Source: CAXBID01 sp049791475
GTDB taxonomy: Bacteria > Bacteroidota > Bacteroidia > Flavobacteriales > Flavobacteriaceae
Direction of reading: 5' to 3'
Length of the DNA stretch: 64,000 nucleotides
Assembly: GCA_049791475.1 (NCBI GenBank)
Contig: JBAQZZ010000133.1
Coordinates: 6,128 to 70,127, forward strand
A program made the position numbers and the translations under genes. Of this stretch, positions 51,459 through 60,088 are shown one piece after another (position 1 is the first letter of the stretch; every line of letters starts with the position of its first letter). Below the pieces are notes generated by a model. That model was not told where the DNA came from, searched no databases, and saw only the letters and a list, made by a program, of their open reading frames with translations.

Positions 51459-52685
51459 TTAGATGAGTTGGTTTAGTGCTATTTCAAAGGCTGTAGCACT
51501 AATACCTGTTTTCGATTTATTTTTATTATAAACTTTTTCTATTGCTTCTTTTATTCTATTTGATGTATCATTAAATATAGCTTCGTCAGTCATTTGAACG
51601 CGACGTTCCATAAAATATGCAAAAACACGTGCCATTCCACAGTTTGATATAAAGTCTGGAATTAGGCTAACTTTATAATCTGTATGTTCCATAATGGGCC
51701 CGAAGAAAATTTCTTTATCTGCAAACGGTACATTTGCTCCACAAGATATAACTTCTAAACCACTATCTATCATTTCATCTATTTGATGTATTGTAATTAA
51801 CCTTGAGGCTGCACAAGGTGCAAAAATTTCAGTTTTTATGGACCATATTTTCTCATTAATCTCTTTAAAAGGAATTAAGTTCTCAGCTTCTAAAGTATTA
51901 CCCTTTTTTGCAAGAAACAAATTATTTATTTCTTCAAAGGTAAATCCTTCTTCATTTATTAATCCGCCAGCTATATCAATAATGCCTACTACTTTGGCGC
52001 CCATTTGCGCTAAATAAAAAGCTGCAGCTGCTCCAACATTTCCAAACCCTTGAATAACAGCACGCTTACCTTTAATTGAACCTCCGTATACATTATAATA
52101 TTGTTTTGCTGCTACAGCAACACCAAAACCAGTAATCATATCTGCAACGGTATATTTTCTTGAAACACTTGGTGAATATTCAGGATTTTCAATAACCTTT
52201 ATAACACCTTGACGTAACTGCCCAATTCTGTTAATTTTATCGGCTTCTGTTGGTTTGAAGTGCCCGTTAAAAACACCTTCTTGAGGATGCCAAACACCGC
52301 TCTCTTCAGTTATAGGAATAACTTCATGTATTTCATCAACGTTTAAATCGCCACCAGTACCGTAATAACTTTTTAGTAGTGGTGATACAGCCTTATACCA
52401 ACGCTCTAAAACACCTTTTTTTCGTGGATCTTTGGGATCGAAATTTATACCAGATTTTGCACCACCGATAGCTGGTCCAGAGACTGTAAACTTAATCTCC
52501 ATAGTTTTCGCTAAAGATAAAACTTCGTTCATATCAAGACCTTTTCGCATTCGTGTTCCGCCTCCTGCAGCTCCTCCACGCAATGAGTTTATCACTACCC
52601 AACCTTCGGCTTCCGTTTCGGAATCTTTCCAATTGAAAATAATTTCTGGTGCTTTATTTTCGTATTTTTTTAATAATTCTTTCAT
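51459..52685 (-). CDS. Glu/Leu/Phe/Val dehydrogenase
   Basis: A 408-residue NAD(P)-linked amino acid dehydrogenase. Catalytic Lys77 lies in PAIGGAKSGINFDP and the glycine-rich loop before it is RGGAAGGGTRM. The Rossmann loop is GFGNVGAAAA near 214-223. The length and the GGAKSG motif place it in the broad Glu/Leu/Phe/Val group, and the substrate (glutamate or a branched-chain acid) cannot be fixed without a tree. A TATATTTG promoter box is at 52789-52796. nhaD follows after 12 bases. Confidence 0.9.
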   Translation of the reverse strand: MKELLKKYENKAPEIIFNWKDSETEAEGWVVINSLRGGAAGGGTRMRKGLDMNEVLSLAKTMEIKFTVSGPAIGGAKSGINFDPKDPRKKGVLERWYKAVSPLLKSYYGTGGDLNVDEIHEVIPITEESGVWHPQEGVFNGHFKPTEADKINRIGQLRQGVIKVIENPEYSPSVSRKYTVADMITGFGVAVAAKQYYNVYGGSIKGKRAVIQGFGNVGAAAAFYLAQMGAKVVGIIDIAGGLINEEGFTFEEINNLFLAKKGNTLEAENLIPFKEINEKIWSIKTEIFAPCAASRLITIHQIDEMIDSGLEVISCGANVPFADKEIFFGPIMEHTDYKVSLIPDFISNCGMARVFAYFMERRVQMTDEAIFNDTSNRIKEAIEKVYNKNKSKTGISATAFEIALNQLI

Positions 52686-52788
52686 TTCTAATTAATTAGG
52701 TTTTTTTAGCTTTAAAAATTTTTAAGATGTTATTTAAATGTGTAGCTAAAGCTGATTCATTAGAAATTTATTTAAATTATTGTTGTAA

Positions 52789-52796
52789 CAAATATA
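52789..52796 (-). promoter_or_regulatory. -7 promoter box for the amino acid dehydrogenase gene
   Basis: TATATTTG on the minus strand, about 104 bases before the ATG, implying a leader of about 95 bases. Confidence 0.5.
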
Positions 52797-52834
52797 AAAA
52801 ACTAAAATTCTTAAAGATTAATTTTTCGTTATTT

Positions 52835-53899
52835 TTAAGGTAGATATATTACACCTGAACTATGATTTTTAATTGCGCCAGTAACACTTTTTAAACAGTT
52901 TACTTCGTTTCGTAATTTTAGAACCCCTAAAAACCCAAAAATTAAAGCTTCTTTGAATTCTATGATAGACTTTGAGGGTATTATTATTCTGTTTTTTGTC
53001 TTAGTTTTAAGTGTATCCATTAAATAGGTATTAAAAACACCACCACCTGTAATCAAAACCGAAGCATTTTCTTTTTTATTAATTTCTTTTGCTAATTGAA
53101 TAGCGATATGTTCTACAAATGTTTTTAAAATATCTGGAATTTCTAATTGAAAATTATCAATTAATGGAAAAATGGTTTTAATCACCCATTCTAATCCCAA
53201 TGATTTTGGAAATTCTGTTTTGTAAAATGATAACGTATTTAATTCATTTAACAAATTTTGTTTTATTAAACCTGTTGATGCTATTTTACCAGCATCGTCA
53301 TAATTAAAATTCAATTTTTGGACATAATGATTTAAAACAATATTTACCGGACAAATGTCATAAGCAATTCTCTCCTTATTAATCTTAGTTGAAATATTAG
53401 CAAATCCACCTAAATTCAAACAAAAATCATATTCAGAAAACAACAACTTATCGCCTATTGGCACTAATGGCGCACCTTGACCACCTAGTTCAACATCCTG
53501 AACTCTAAAATCGCAAACTACAGTTTTATTAAGTAGTTTCGCTAAAATAGGTTTATTTCCTATTTGATAGGTTAGTTTATTTTCGGGTTGATGTAGTGCT
53601 GTATGTCCGTGAGAACAAACTGCATCAATATTTTCAATACTATTTTTTTTTATAAAATTCTTTATAATTTTTGCTAGATAGCGGGTGTAATTTTCATCTA
53701 TTTCATGTAAGTTTTCTAAAGAATAATTGACTAAGTTTTTTAGTGTATTTTGCCATTCCACATCATATTCCACTGTTTCTGAATGTACTATATTAAAACT
53801 CCAAGTATTATCAAACTGAAACTGAACAAGAACTAAGTCTATTCCATCTAAAGATGTTCCAGACATGACTCCCAAAATACTGTATTTCTTATTTTCCAT
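52835..53899 (-). CDS. anmK: Anhydro-N-acetylmuramic acid kinase
   Basis: A 354-residue sugar kinase that recycles cell-wall anhydroMurNAc to MurNAc-6-phosphate. Marks: the N-terminal GVMSGTSLDGIDLVLV near 9-24, SHGHTALHQPE near 95-105, the LNLGGFANIS ATPase motif near 162-171 and LITGGGVFNTYL near 282-293. The murQ etherase is not nearby. A TATTTTTA -7-like box at 53906-53913 ends six bases before the ATG, which would give a near-leaderless mRNA. Confidence 0.94.
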   Translation of the reverse strand: MENKKYSILGVMSGTSLDGIDLVLVQFQFDNTWSFNIVHSETVEYDVEWQNTLKNLVNYSLENLHEIDENYTRYLAKIIKNFIKKNSIENIDAVCSHGHTALHQPENKLTYQIGNKPILAKLLNKTVVCDFRVQDVELGGQGAPLVPIGDKLLFSEYDFCLNLGGFANISTKINKERIAYDICPVNIVLNHYVQKLNFNYDDAGKIASTGLIKQNLLNELNTLSFYKTEFPKSLGLEWVIKTIFPLIDNFQLEIPDILKTFVEHIAIQLAKEINKKENASVLITGGGVFNTYLMDTLKTKTKNRIIIPSKSIIEFKEALIFGFLGVLKLRNEVNCLKSVTGAIKNHSSGVIYLP

Positions 53900-53946
53900 C
53901 AGACGTAAAAATAATAATCCAAATTGAAAAATTCACACTAAAAGGC

Positions 53947-53954
53947 TATATTTG
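53947..53954 (+). promoter_or_regulatory. -7 promoter box for acyl-CoA dehydrogenase gene
   Basis: TATATTTG fits TAnnTTTG, 39 bases before the ATG at 53994. Confidence 0.5.
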
Positions 53955-53993
53955 TAAACATTTTTTATCAAAATATCATTTTAATTACGAATT

Positions 53994-55136
53994 ATGAATT
54001 TCAACCTTTCAGAAGAACATATTATGATTCGCGATGCCGCTCGCGATTTTGCTCAAACCGAATTACTTCCTGGTGTTATTGAACGTGATAACAAACAGGA
54101 ATTTCCTAACAAGCTCGTCCGAAAAATGGGAGAACTTGGTTTTATGGGCATAATGGTTGACCCGAAATACGGTGGAAGCGGAATGGATGCTATTTCTTAT
54201 GTATTAATCATGGAAGAATTATCAAAAATTGATGCATCGGCTTCGGTAATTGTTTCTGTAAATAACTCTTTAGTTTGCTATGGTTTAGAGGCTTATGGAA
54301 GTGAAGAACAAAAACAAAAGTATCTTACTAAACTAGCAACGGGAGAATTTGTGGGCGCATTTTGCCTTAGCGAACCTGAAGCTGGAAGTGATGCCACATC
54401 GCAAAGAACAACTGCTATTGATAAAGGTGACCACTATATTATTAACGGTACAAAAAACTGGATTACAAGTGGCGGTCGTGCGGATGTTTATTTAGTTATT
54501 GCACAAACCGATAGAGATAAAGGTTCGCATGGTATTAATGCATTTATTGTTGAAAAAGGGACGGCAGGTTTCCATGTTGGACCAAAAGAAGATAAATTAG
54601 GAATCCGCGGAAGCGATACGCATACATTACAATTTAATGATGTAAAAATACCTAAAGAAAATAGAATTGGTGTTAACGGTTCTGGATTTCGTTTTGCCAT
54701 GAAAACACTTTCTGGTGGACGCATTGGTATTGCAGCTCAGGCTTTAGGTATTGCTTCAGGAGCATTTGAATTAGCTTTAAAATACTCCAAAGAACGTAAA
54801 GCTTTTGGGACCGAAATTTGCAACCATCAAGCCATTGCTTTTAAATTAGCAGATATGGCTACAGATATTGAAGCAGCAAGACATTTAGTTATGAAAGCTG
54901 CTTGGGAGAAAGATCAAGGCAGAAATTATGATTACTCAAGCGCCATGGCAAAACTTTATGCCTCTAAAGTAGCTATGGAACACACTGTGGAAGCTGTTCA
55001 AATACACGGTGGAAATGGTTTTGTTAAAGATTATCATGTTGAGCGTTTGATGCGTGATGCAAAAATTACTCAGATTTATGAAGGTACTTCAGAAATTCAA
55101 AAAATAGTTATTTCTAGAAGTTTAATTAAGGACTAA
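53994..55136 (+). CDS. Acyl-CoA dehydrogenase
   Basis: A 380-residue FAD enzyme that oxidises acyl-CoA to enoyl-CoA in beta-oxidation or branched-chain acid breakdown. The FAD/substrate region CLSEPEAGSDATSQ (about 123-136) and WITSGGRADVYLVIAQ are present, and the catalytic Glu363 is in QIYEGTSEIQ, the short/branched-chain type position. RIGIAAQALGIA and QIHGGNGFVKDYHVERLMRDAKI complete the family marks. Chain length preference cannot be read. It converges with the antiporter gene, two bases apart. Confidence 0.94.
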   Translation: MNFNLSEEHIMIRDAARDFAQTELLPGVIERDNKQEFPNKLVRKMGELGFMGIMVDPKYGGSGMDAISYVLIMEELSKIDASASVIVSVNNSLVCYGLEAYGSEEQKQKYLTKLATGEFVGAFCLSEPEAGSDATSQRTTAIDKGDHYIINGTKNWITSGGRADVYLVIAQTDRDKGSHGINAFIVEKGTAGFHVGPKEDKLGIRGSDTHTLQFNDVKIPKENRIGVNGSGFRFAMKTLSGGRIGIAAQALGIASGAFELALKYSKERKAFGTEICNHQAIAFKLADMATDIEAARHLVMKAAWEKDQGRNYDYSSAMAKLYASKVAMEHTVEAVQIHGGNGFVKDYHVERLMRDAKITQIYEGTSEIQKIVISRSLIKD

Positions 55137-55138
55137 TT

Positions 55139-56386
55139 TTATTCAATTTGCTCTACTCGTTTTACTAATTTACCAAGTGTAAGACCTTGAACTAATATTG
55201 AAAACACAACAACAACATAGGTTATTACTAAAAATAAATCTCTATACATAGCCTCGGTTAATCCTAAGGCTAGAGCAATAGAAATACCTCCTCGCAAACC
55301 TCCCCAAGTCATTATTAAATTGGTTTTGGGGACAAAATCTAATTTCTTTTTAAAGAGACTAATAGGTAACAATAAAGATAAATAGCGACATAATAGCACC
55401 ACTGGGACAGCAATTAGTCCTGCTAAAATGTAATCTGTTTTAAAGGTAAGTACTAAAATTTCCATACCAATTAAAACAAATAGAATGGTATTTAGAAGAA
55501 TATCAATGAGTTCCCAAAATTTATCAACATAATTTTCTGTAATTTCACTCATAGCAGATCCACGAACCGTATCATTACCCACTACTAATCCTGCCGTAAC
55601 CATTGCTAACGGGGCAGATAAATGCAATTTATGAGCAACAACTGTTCCGCCCATAACTGCTGCTAAAGTTATAATAACTTCAATATCATAATCATTTATA
55701 GATCTCATCAAACGATACGATATCCATCCTAAAAAACCACCTAAAAGTATACCTCCAAAAACTTCTTTTCCAAATAGTTTTAAAACATCAAAAGCTTCAA
55801 TCTCTCCAGTTCCTAATAAGGCTATTTGAAAAATGGTTAAAAATACAACTACTCCAACGCCATCGTTAAACAATGACTCTCCAACAATTTTTGCTTCTAA
55901 TTTTTTAGGTACACCTGCCTTTTTTAAAATCCCTAAAACAGCAATAGGGTCGGTTGGTGATATTAATGCGCCAAATAGCAAACAATAAATGAAGTTTATT
56001 TCTAAACCAATTAATTTTAGAATTAAAAAAACAGAGGTGCCTACTAAAAAGGTAGATACCAACACCCCAAAAGTTGAAAATACCAAAACTGGCCAACGTT
56101 GTATCTTTAACTGTTCAAAATTAGTATGCAAAGCACCTGCGAAAAGCAAAAAACTTAACATAACATCTAATAAAACTATTTTGAAATCTATTTGTGTGAT
56201 TATGAATTTCTCAGCATCTAATAATGTCGAATCAAAATAACTTAATGCAAACACAAAAAATGTAAAAACAATAGTTATAAACATTAATCCTATTGTATTC
56301 GGGAGTTTTAAAAATCTAACATTTATGTAACCAAAAATAGCTGAAAGAACAACTAATATGGTAATAATTAAAAAATAATCATTCAT
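55139..56386 (-). CDS. CPA1-family cation/proton antiporter (NhaP-like)
   Basis: A 415-residue inner-membrane antiporter with about 12 helices and no long C-terminal regulatory domain. Ion-binding motifs of the CPA1 fold are visible: ALISPTDPIAVLGIL near 139-153 and ESLFNDGVGVVVFLTIF near 168-184, then RYLSLLLPISLF and TWGGLRGGISIALALGL in the second half (Arg and Gly-rich loop). Sodium against potassium specificity is not readable. It lies between the acyl-CoA dehydrogenase gene and the arsenosugar cluster, divergent from the latter. Confidence 0.9.
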   Translation of the reverse strand: MNDYFLIITILVVLSAIFGYINVRFLKLPNTIGLMFITIVFTFFVFALSYFDSTLLDAEKFIITQIDFKIVLLDVMLSFLLFAGALHTNFEQLKIQRWPVLVFSTFGVLVSTFLVGTSVFLILKLIGLEINFIYCLLFGALISPTDPIAVLGILKKAGVPKKLEAKIVGESLFNDGVGVVVFLTIFQIALLGTGEIEAFDVLKLFGKEVFGGILLGGFLGWISYRLMRSINDYDIEVIITLAAVMGGTVVAHKLHLSAPLAMVTAGLVVGNDTVRGSAMSEITENYVDKFWELIDILLNTILFVLIGMEILVLTFKTDYILAGLIAVPVVLLCRYLSLLLPISLFKKKLDFVPKTNLIMTWGGLRGGISIALALGLTEAMYRDLFLVITYVVVVFSILVQGLTLGKLVKRVEQIE

Positions 56387-56562
56387 AATAAAAACTTTAA
56401 AAAGCTAAAATAAAGCATCTCTTAGAATATAAAATACATTGTACCAAATATTATTTTGAAGGATAAAAAAATAAAACTCATCTTTAATAAATACTTTTGT
56501 TAAGAATTAATAAACTTTCCGACTTTATTTAAATAGATTTTTATCTTTAGAAAAAAATATTT

Positions 56563-56898
56563 ATGCAAAAGACGTACTACGATCCAGCTGATTTAAAAAA
56601 GTTTGGAAAAATAAGTGAATGGAATCAAGAATTAGGCGACAAATTTTTTGAATACTACGGAAAGGTATTTGAAGAAGGTGCGCTTACAGCTCGTGAAAAA
56701 TCGTTAATTGCATTGGCAGTAGCCCATACAGAACAATGCCCTTATTGCATTGATGCCTATACAAAAGATGGTTTGCAACGCGGCATTACTAAAGAAGAAA
56801 TGATGGAAGCACTTCATGTTGGAGCCGCAATAAAAGGTGGCGCGACACTAGTACACGGTGTGCAAATGATGAATAAAGTGAATAAGTTAGAAATGTAA
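56563..56898 (+). CDS. Arsenosugar-associated AhpD-like (carboxymuconolactone decarboxylase fold) protein
   Basis: A 111-residue protein with the AhpD-type helical fold. The redox motif is Cys59-Pro-Tyr-Cys62 in EQCPYCIDAYTKDG, followed by the helix HVGAAIKGGATLVHGVQM (the His region). Arsenosugar clusters generally include such a peroxidase-like protein; the next gene is arsS. Likely role is redox protection or reduction of an arsenic intermediate, which is inference. A TATCTTTA -7-like box at 56542-56549 lies 13 bases before the ATG. A repeat pair at 56906-56960 separates it from arsS. Confidence 0.87.
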   Translation: MQKTYYDPADLKKFGKISEWNQELGDKFFEYYGKVFEEGALTAREKSLIALAVAHTEQCPYCIDAYTKDGLQRGITKEEMMEALHVGAAIKGGATLVHGVQMMNKVNKLEM

Positions 56899-56905
56899 AT
56901 CCATT

Positions 56906-56960
56906 GTCAGGTCGAGCGCAGTCGAGACCTAAACAACCTCTCGACTGCGCTCGAGGAGAC
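56906..56960. repeat. Inverted pair of intergenic repeats between AhpD-like gene and arsS
   Basis: GTCAGGTCGAGCGCAGTCGA (56906 onward) and its inverse TCTCGACTGCGCTCGAGGAG (56939 onward) can pair over about 17 bases. This is the window's clearest example of the B repeat family in an operon spacer. Confidence 0.75.
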
Positions 56961-56991
56961 AACTTAAAAACTTTTAAACCTGAAACTTTAA

Positions 56992-58044
56992 ATGATTAAA
57001 TCCCTACACAAACGCGAAAGCGACTTAGCTAATAGCAACAGACAATTAGAAATTTTATCGAATGGAATATTCCAAAATGGGGATTTACCAACTTTTAAAG
57101 ATAAGATTGCTGAAACTGAACAATTTCCACTAAGAGCAAAAAAACTAGAAATACTGCAAATAAATGTAGGTTATATGTGTAACCAAGTTTGCGAGCATTG
57201 TCATGTTGATGCAGGGCCAGACCGAAAAGAAATTATGACTCGTGAAACGATGTGGCAATGCTTAGAAGTTATAAAAAATACTGGAGCACATACGTTAGAT
57301 TTAACAGGTGGAGCCCCAGAAATGAACCCTGATTTTCGTTGGTTTGTTGAAGAAGCTGCTAAAGCCGGAATTAAAGATTTTATTGTGCGCTCTAACTTAA
57401 CTATTATTAGAGCTAATAAAAAATATTACGATTTACCCGAATTCTTTAAAAAACATAATGTTCATGTGGTGAGTTCAATGCCACATTGGACGCGTGGAAA
57501 AACAGATAAACAGCGTGGTGACGGTGTTTTCGATAAATCTATAAAAGCATTACAAGAATTAAATGCTATTGGTTACGGTATGCCAGATAGCAAACTAAAA
57601 TTAGATTTGGTTTACAATCCATCTGGTGCGTTTTTACCAGGCGACCAAGCATCTTTGGAAAAGGATTTCAAAAAAGCTTTAAATGAAGATTTTGATATTC
57701 AGTTTCACAATTTATTCGCTATAACCAATTTACCAATTAGTAGGTTTTTAGATTACTTAATTGCTTCTGAAAATTATGAAGATTATATGTATCAACTCGT
57801 TGAAGCTTACAACCCAAGTGCGGTACAAAATGTGATGTGTACCAATACATTATCTGTAAGTTGGGATGGTTATTTGTATGATTGCGATTTTAATCAAATG
57901 CTAGAATTACCTGTAAATAGTAAGGTAAAACATATTAGCGCGTATAATGAGGAATTATTGGAAGGCAGAAATATCGTAATTTCTCAACACTGTTATGGCT
58001 GTACTGCTGGCGCAGGAAGTAGTTGTCAAGGTTCTGTAGCTTAA
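56992..58044 (+). CDS. arsS: Arsenosugar biosynthesis radical SAM protein ArsS
   Basis: A 350-residue radical SAM enzyme. The iron-sulfur cluster motif is Cys63-x3-Cys67-x2-Cys70 (CNQVCEHC), followed by DLTGGAPEMNPDF (SAM-binding GGE-like loop). A Cys-rich C-terminal part has Cys334, Cys337 and Cys345 in CYGCTAGAGSSCQG. In ArsS family members one of these may be selenocysteine; here all are Cys and no in-frame TGA occurs. It is known to join the 5'-deoxyadenosyl group of SAM to dimethylarsinous acid, giving a 5'-deoxy-dimethylarsinoyl-adenosine. Downstream genes match its pathway. Confidence 0.93.
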   Translation: MIKSLHKRESDLANSNRQLEILSNGIFQNGDLPTFKDKIAETEQFPLRAKKLEILQINVGYMCNQVCEHCHVDAGPDRKEIMTRETMWQCLEVIKNTGAHTLDLTGGAPEMNPDFRWFVEEAAKAGIKDFIVRSNLTIIRANKKYYDLPEFFKKHNVHVVSSMPHWTRGKTDKQRGDGVFDKSIKALQELNAIGYGMPDSKLKLDLVYNPSGAFLPGDQASLEKDFKKALNEDFDIQFHNLFAITNLPISRFLDYLIASENYEDYMYQLVEAYNPSAVQNVMCTNTLSVSWDGYLYDCDFNQMLELPVNSKVKHISAYNEELLEGRNIVISQHCYGCTAGAGSSCQGSVA

Positions 58045-58060
58045 CAAAAGCCCCTTTAAT

Positions 58061-58073
58061 TCCCCGAAGGGGA
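58061..58073. repeat. Short hairpin repeat between arsS and rhodanese gene
   Basis: TCCCCGAAGGGGA, a 5-base stem with GAA loop, preceded by CCCCTTTAAT; a common flavobacterial intergenic repeat form, akin to the segment inside pdhC at 35641-35674. Confidence 0.6.
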
Positions 58074-58084
58074 AAACTCAACTT

Positions 58085-58579
58085 ATGAAAAATATAATTA
58101 TTTTTATCTGTATTGGAATTTCATTTTCTGGATTTTCTCAGAAGAGCATGTCTAAATTATTAAAACAATATAATAAAGAAAGCATTCCATACATTTCTGT
58201 TGAAGTATTAAAAAATGAAAAATCAGAAGTTATTTTGTTAGATTCTAGAGAAGAAAAAGAATATCATGTAAGTCATATAAAAGATGCTATTCGTGTGGGT
58301 TATGATTTTTTTAATCTCGATACTGTTCAGCAAAAGCTACCAAATAAAGATTCTAAAATTGTGGTGTATTGTTCCATTGGAGTTCGATCTGAAGATATCG
58401 CTGAAAAACTAAAAAAAGCTGGCTATAATAATGTTTACAACCTTTATGGTGGTATTTTTGAATGGAAAAGTAACGATAACAAAGTATATAATTCTGGAGA
58501 AAAAGAAACCGACAGCATTCATACCTTTTCAAAAGAATGGAGCAAATGGTTAAGAAAAGGAACAAAAGTTTATGACTAA
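58085..58579 (+). CDS. Secreted rhodanese-like domain protein
   Basis: A 164-residue exported protein: signal peptide about 1-18 (MKNIIIFICIGISFSGFSQ), then one rhodanese domain with VILLDSREEKEYHVSHIKDAIRVGYDF and active-site Cys96 in VVYCSIGVRS. The C-terminal tail (NSGEKETDSIHTFSKEWSKW) is not part of the domain. A periplasmic sulfur-transfer or thiol role in the arsenic pathway is plausible only by context. The gene overlaps the following glycosyltransferase by eight bases (58572), so expression is coupled. Confidence 0.85.
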   Translation: MKNIIIFICIGISFSGFSQKSMSKLLKQYNKESIPYISVEVLKNEKSEVILLDSREEKEYHVSHIKDAIRVGYDFFNLDTVQQKLPNKDSKIVVYCSIGVRSEDIAEKLKKAGYNNVYNLYGGIFEWKSNDNKVYNSGEKETDSIHTFSKEWSKWLRKGTKVYD

Positions 58580-59201
58580 AAATTTATTAATCGTTTTTGT
58601 AAAAAACATAAAATTAGGCAAAGTAAAAACCCGATTAGCCAAAACAATTGGAGATCATGGTGCCTTTGAAGTTTATAGCGAATTGGTTAAAATTACGGAA
58701 CTAGCCACTCAAAATATAGCGGCTGATAAGCGTATTTATTTTTCTGATGCCGTTGTTGAAACCAAATGGAAAAATGAAACTAAAGCCGTTCAACAGGGTG
58801 AAAATTTAGGCGAACGCATGAAAAATGCTTTTGCAAAAGGATTTTTAGATGGTTACGAACGCATTGTTTTAATAGGGTCAGATTTACCAGACATAAGTTC
58901 AACACATATAGAAAATGGCTTTAATGCTTTACAAAAAGCAGAAGTAACATTTGGTCCTGCCGAAGATGGTGGTTATTATCTCATAGGTCTTTCAGAATTA
59001 AAAGCATGTGTTTTTGAAAACAAACCATGGAGCAAATCGCATTTATTAGAAGAAACACTTATGGAATTGAAACAAAAAAATATAAATTTCAAATTACTTG
59101 AAACACTAAACGATATTGATACATTTGAAGATTTAGAAGCTTCAACATTTTATAAAAACAATACAAAATTACAAACTAGAATTCAGCAACTAAATGATTA
59201 A
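58572..59201 (+). CDS. TIGR04282-type arsenosugar glycosyltransferase (DUF2064)
   Basis: A 209-residue GT-A-like nucleotidyl/glycosyltransferase of the DUF2064 group. Marks are the N-terminal LLIVFVKNIKLGKVKTRLAKTIG (sugar nucleotide loop at about 5-27), QGENLGERMKNAF near 75-87, RIVLIGSDLPDIS near 96-108 (GSDxP) and FGPAEDGGYYLIGL near 127-140. This family is called arsenosugar biosynthesis glycosyltransferase because of such neighbourhoods. Acceptor and donor are not known. It overlaps the rhodanese gene and the phosphorylase gene by eight bases each. Confidence 0.9.
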   Translation: MTKNLLIVFVKNIKLGKVKTRLAKTIGDHGAFEVYSELVKITELATQNIAADKRIYFSDAVVETKWKNETKAVQQGENLGERMKNAFAKGFLDGYERIVLIGSDLPDISSTHIENGFNALQKAEVTFGPAEDGGYYLIGLSELKACVFENKPWSKSHLLEETLMELKQKNINFKLLETLNDIDTFEDLEASTFYKNNTKLQTRIQQLND

Positions 59202-60006
59202 ATATATAGAAAAAACAGTTGATTATTTAAAGGAAAAAGGATTTGAAAAACCAGAAATTGGAATTATTCTTGGTACAGGTTTAGGGCAATTGATTGATGA
59301 AATTAATATTCTAAAAGAAGTTAGCTATAATCATATCCCAAATTTTCCAACAGCAACTGTTGAGTTTCATAAAGGCAAACTTATTTACGGTGAGTTAGAA
59401 GGTAAAAAAGTGGTAGTTATGCAAGGGCGTTTTCATATATATGAGGGCTACACGTTGCAAGATGTTACTTTTCCTGTAAGAATTATGGAGAAATTAGGGA
59501 TTAGTACGCTTTTAGTTTCAAATGCTGCGGGTGCCATAAATTTAGATTTCAAAAAAAGTGAATTAATGCTTATTGAAGATCATATAAATCTTCAAGGAAG
59601 CTCGCCTTTGGCCTTTAAGGGTGTTGAAAAATTAGGTGAACGTTTTACAGATATGAGCGCACCTTATGATGCTGAAATCAATTCAAAATTTAAAGCCATC
59701 GCCAAAGCGAATGGCATAAAACTTCATGAAGGTGTTTACGCTAGTGTTGTTGGTCCGCAATTAGAAACTAGAGCCGAATACAGAATGTTAAAAATTATTG
59801 GTGCTGATGCTGTTGGCATGAGTACTGTACCCGAAATTATTGTCGCCAATCATTTAAATTTAAAAGTCGCAGCCATATCAGTTTTAACAGATGAATGCGA
59901 TCCTGATAACCTTAAACCTGTAGATATTTCAGATATTATTGACAGTGCAGTAAAAGCAGAACCTAATATGATTACGCTATTTAAAGAACTAATAAAAACA
60001 ATATAA
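59194..60006 (+). CDS. Purine-nucleoside phosphorylase (trimeric type)
   Basis: A 270-residue trimeric purine nucleoside phosphorylase. Marks: IGIILGTGLGQL near 22-33, GRFHIYEGY near 78-86, SNAAGAINLDF near 109-119 and GADAVGMSTVPE near 204-215. Glu191 in GPQLETRAEY (the base-binding Glu) is kept, but Asp233 in VLTDECDP replaces the Asn that reads 6-oxopurines in human PNP (Asn243). An Asn-to-Asp change there is known to permit adenosine use. It sits between arsenosugar genes, overlapping the glycosyltransferase by eight bases, so the substrate may be an arsenic-bearing adenosine made by ArsS. An ordinary salvage role is the alternative. Confidence 0.9.
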   Translation: MIKYIEKTVDYLKEKGFEKPEIGIILGTGLGQLIDEINILKEVSYNHIPNFPTATVEFHKGKLIYGELEGKKVVVMQGRFHIYEGYTLQDVTFPVRIMEKLGISTLLVSNAAGAINLDFKKSELMLIEDHINLQGSSPLAFKGVEKLGERFTDMSAPYDAEINSKFKAIAKANGIKLHEGVYASVVGPQLETRAEYRMLKIIGADAVGMSTVPEIIVANHLNLKVAAISVLTDECDPDNLKPVDISDIIDSAVKAEPNMITLFKELIKTI

Positions 60007-60007
60007 C

Positions 60008-60074
60008 GTCATTCCGAATGAAGTGAAGGAATCTCATCATAAGATTGCCACCTCATTTCATTCCTCGCAATGAC
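60008..60074. repeat. Intergenic repeat between phosphorylase and arsM
   Basis: Ends GTCATTCCGAATGAAGTGAA and ATTCCTCGCAATGAC; the arms pair imperfectly. It belongs to the B family of short flavobacterial repeats and is transcribed in the arsenosugar operon. Confidence 0.65.
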
Positions 60075-60088
60075 ATAAAATATATAGA

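Noticed and set aside
56992..58044. Selenocysteine in ArsS
   Set aside because: No in-frame TGA; the C-terminal region reads Cys throughout and the frame ends in TAA.
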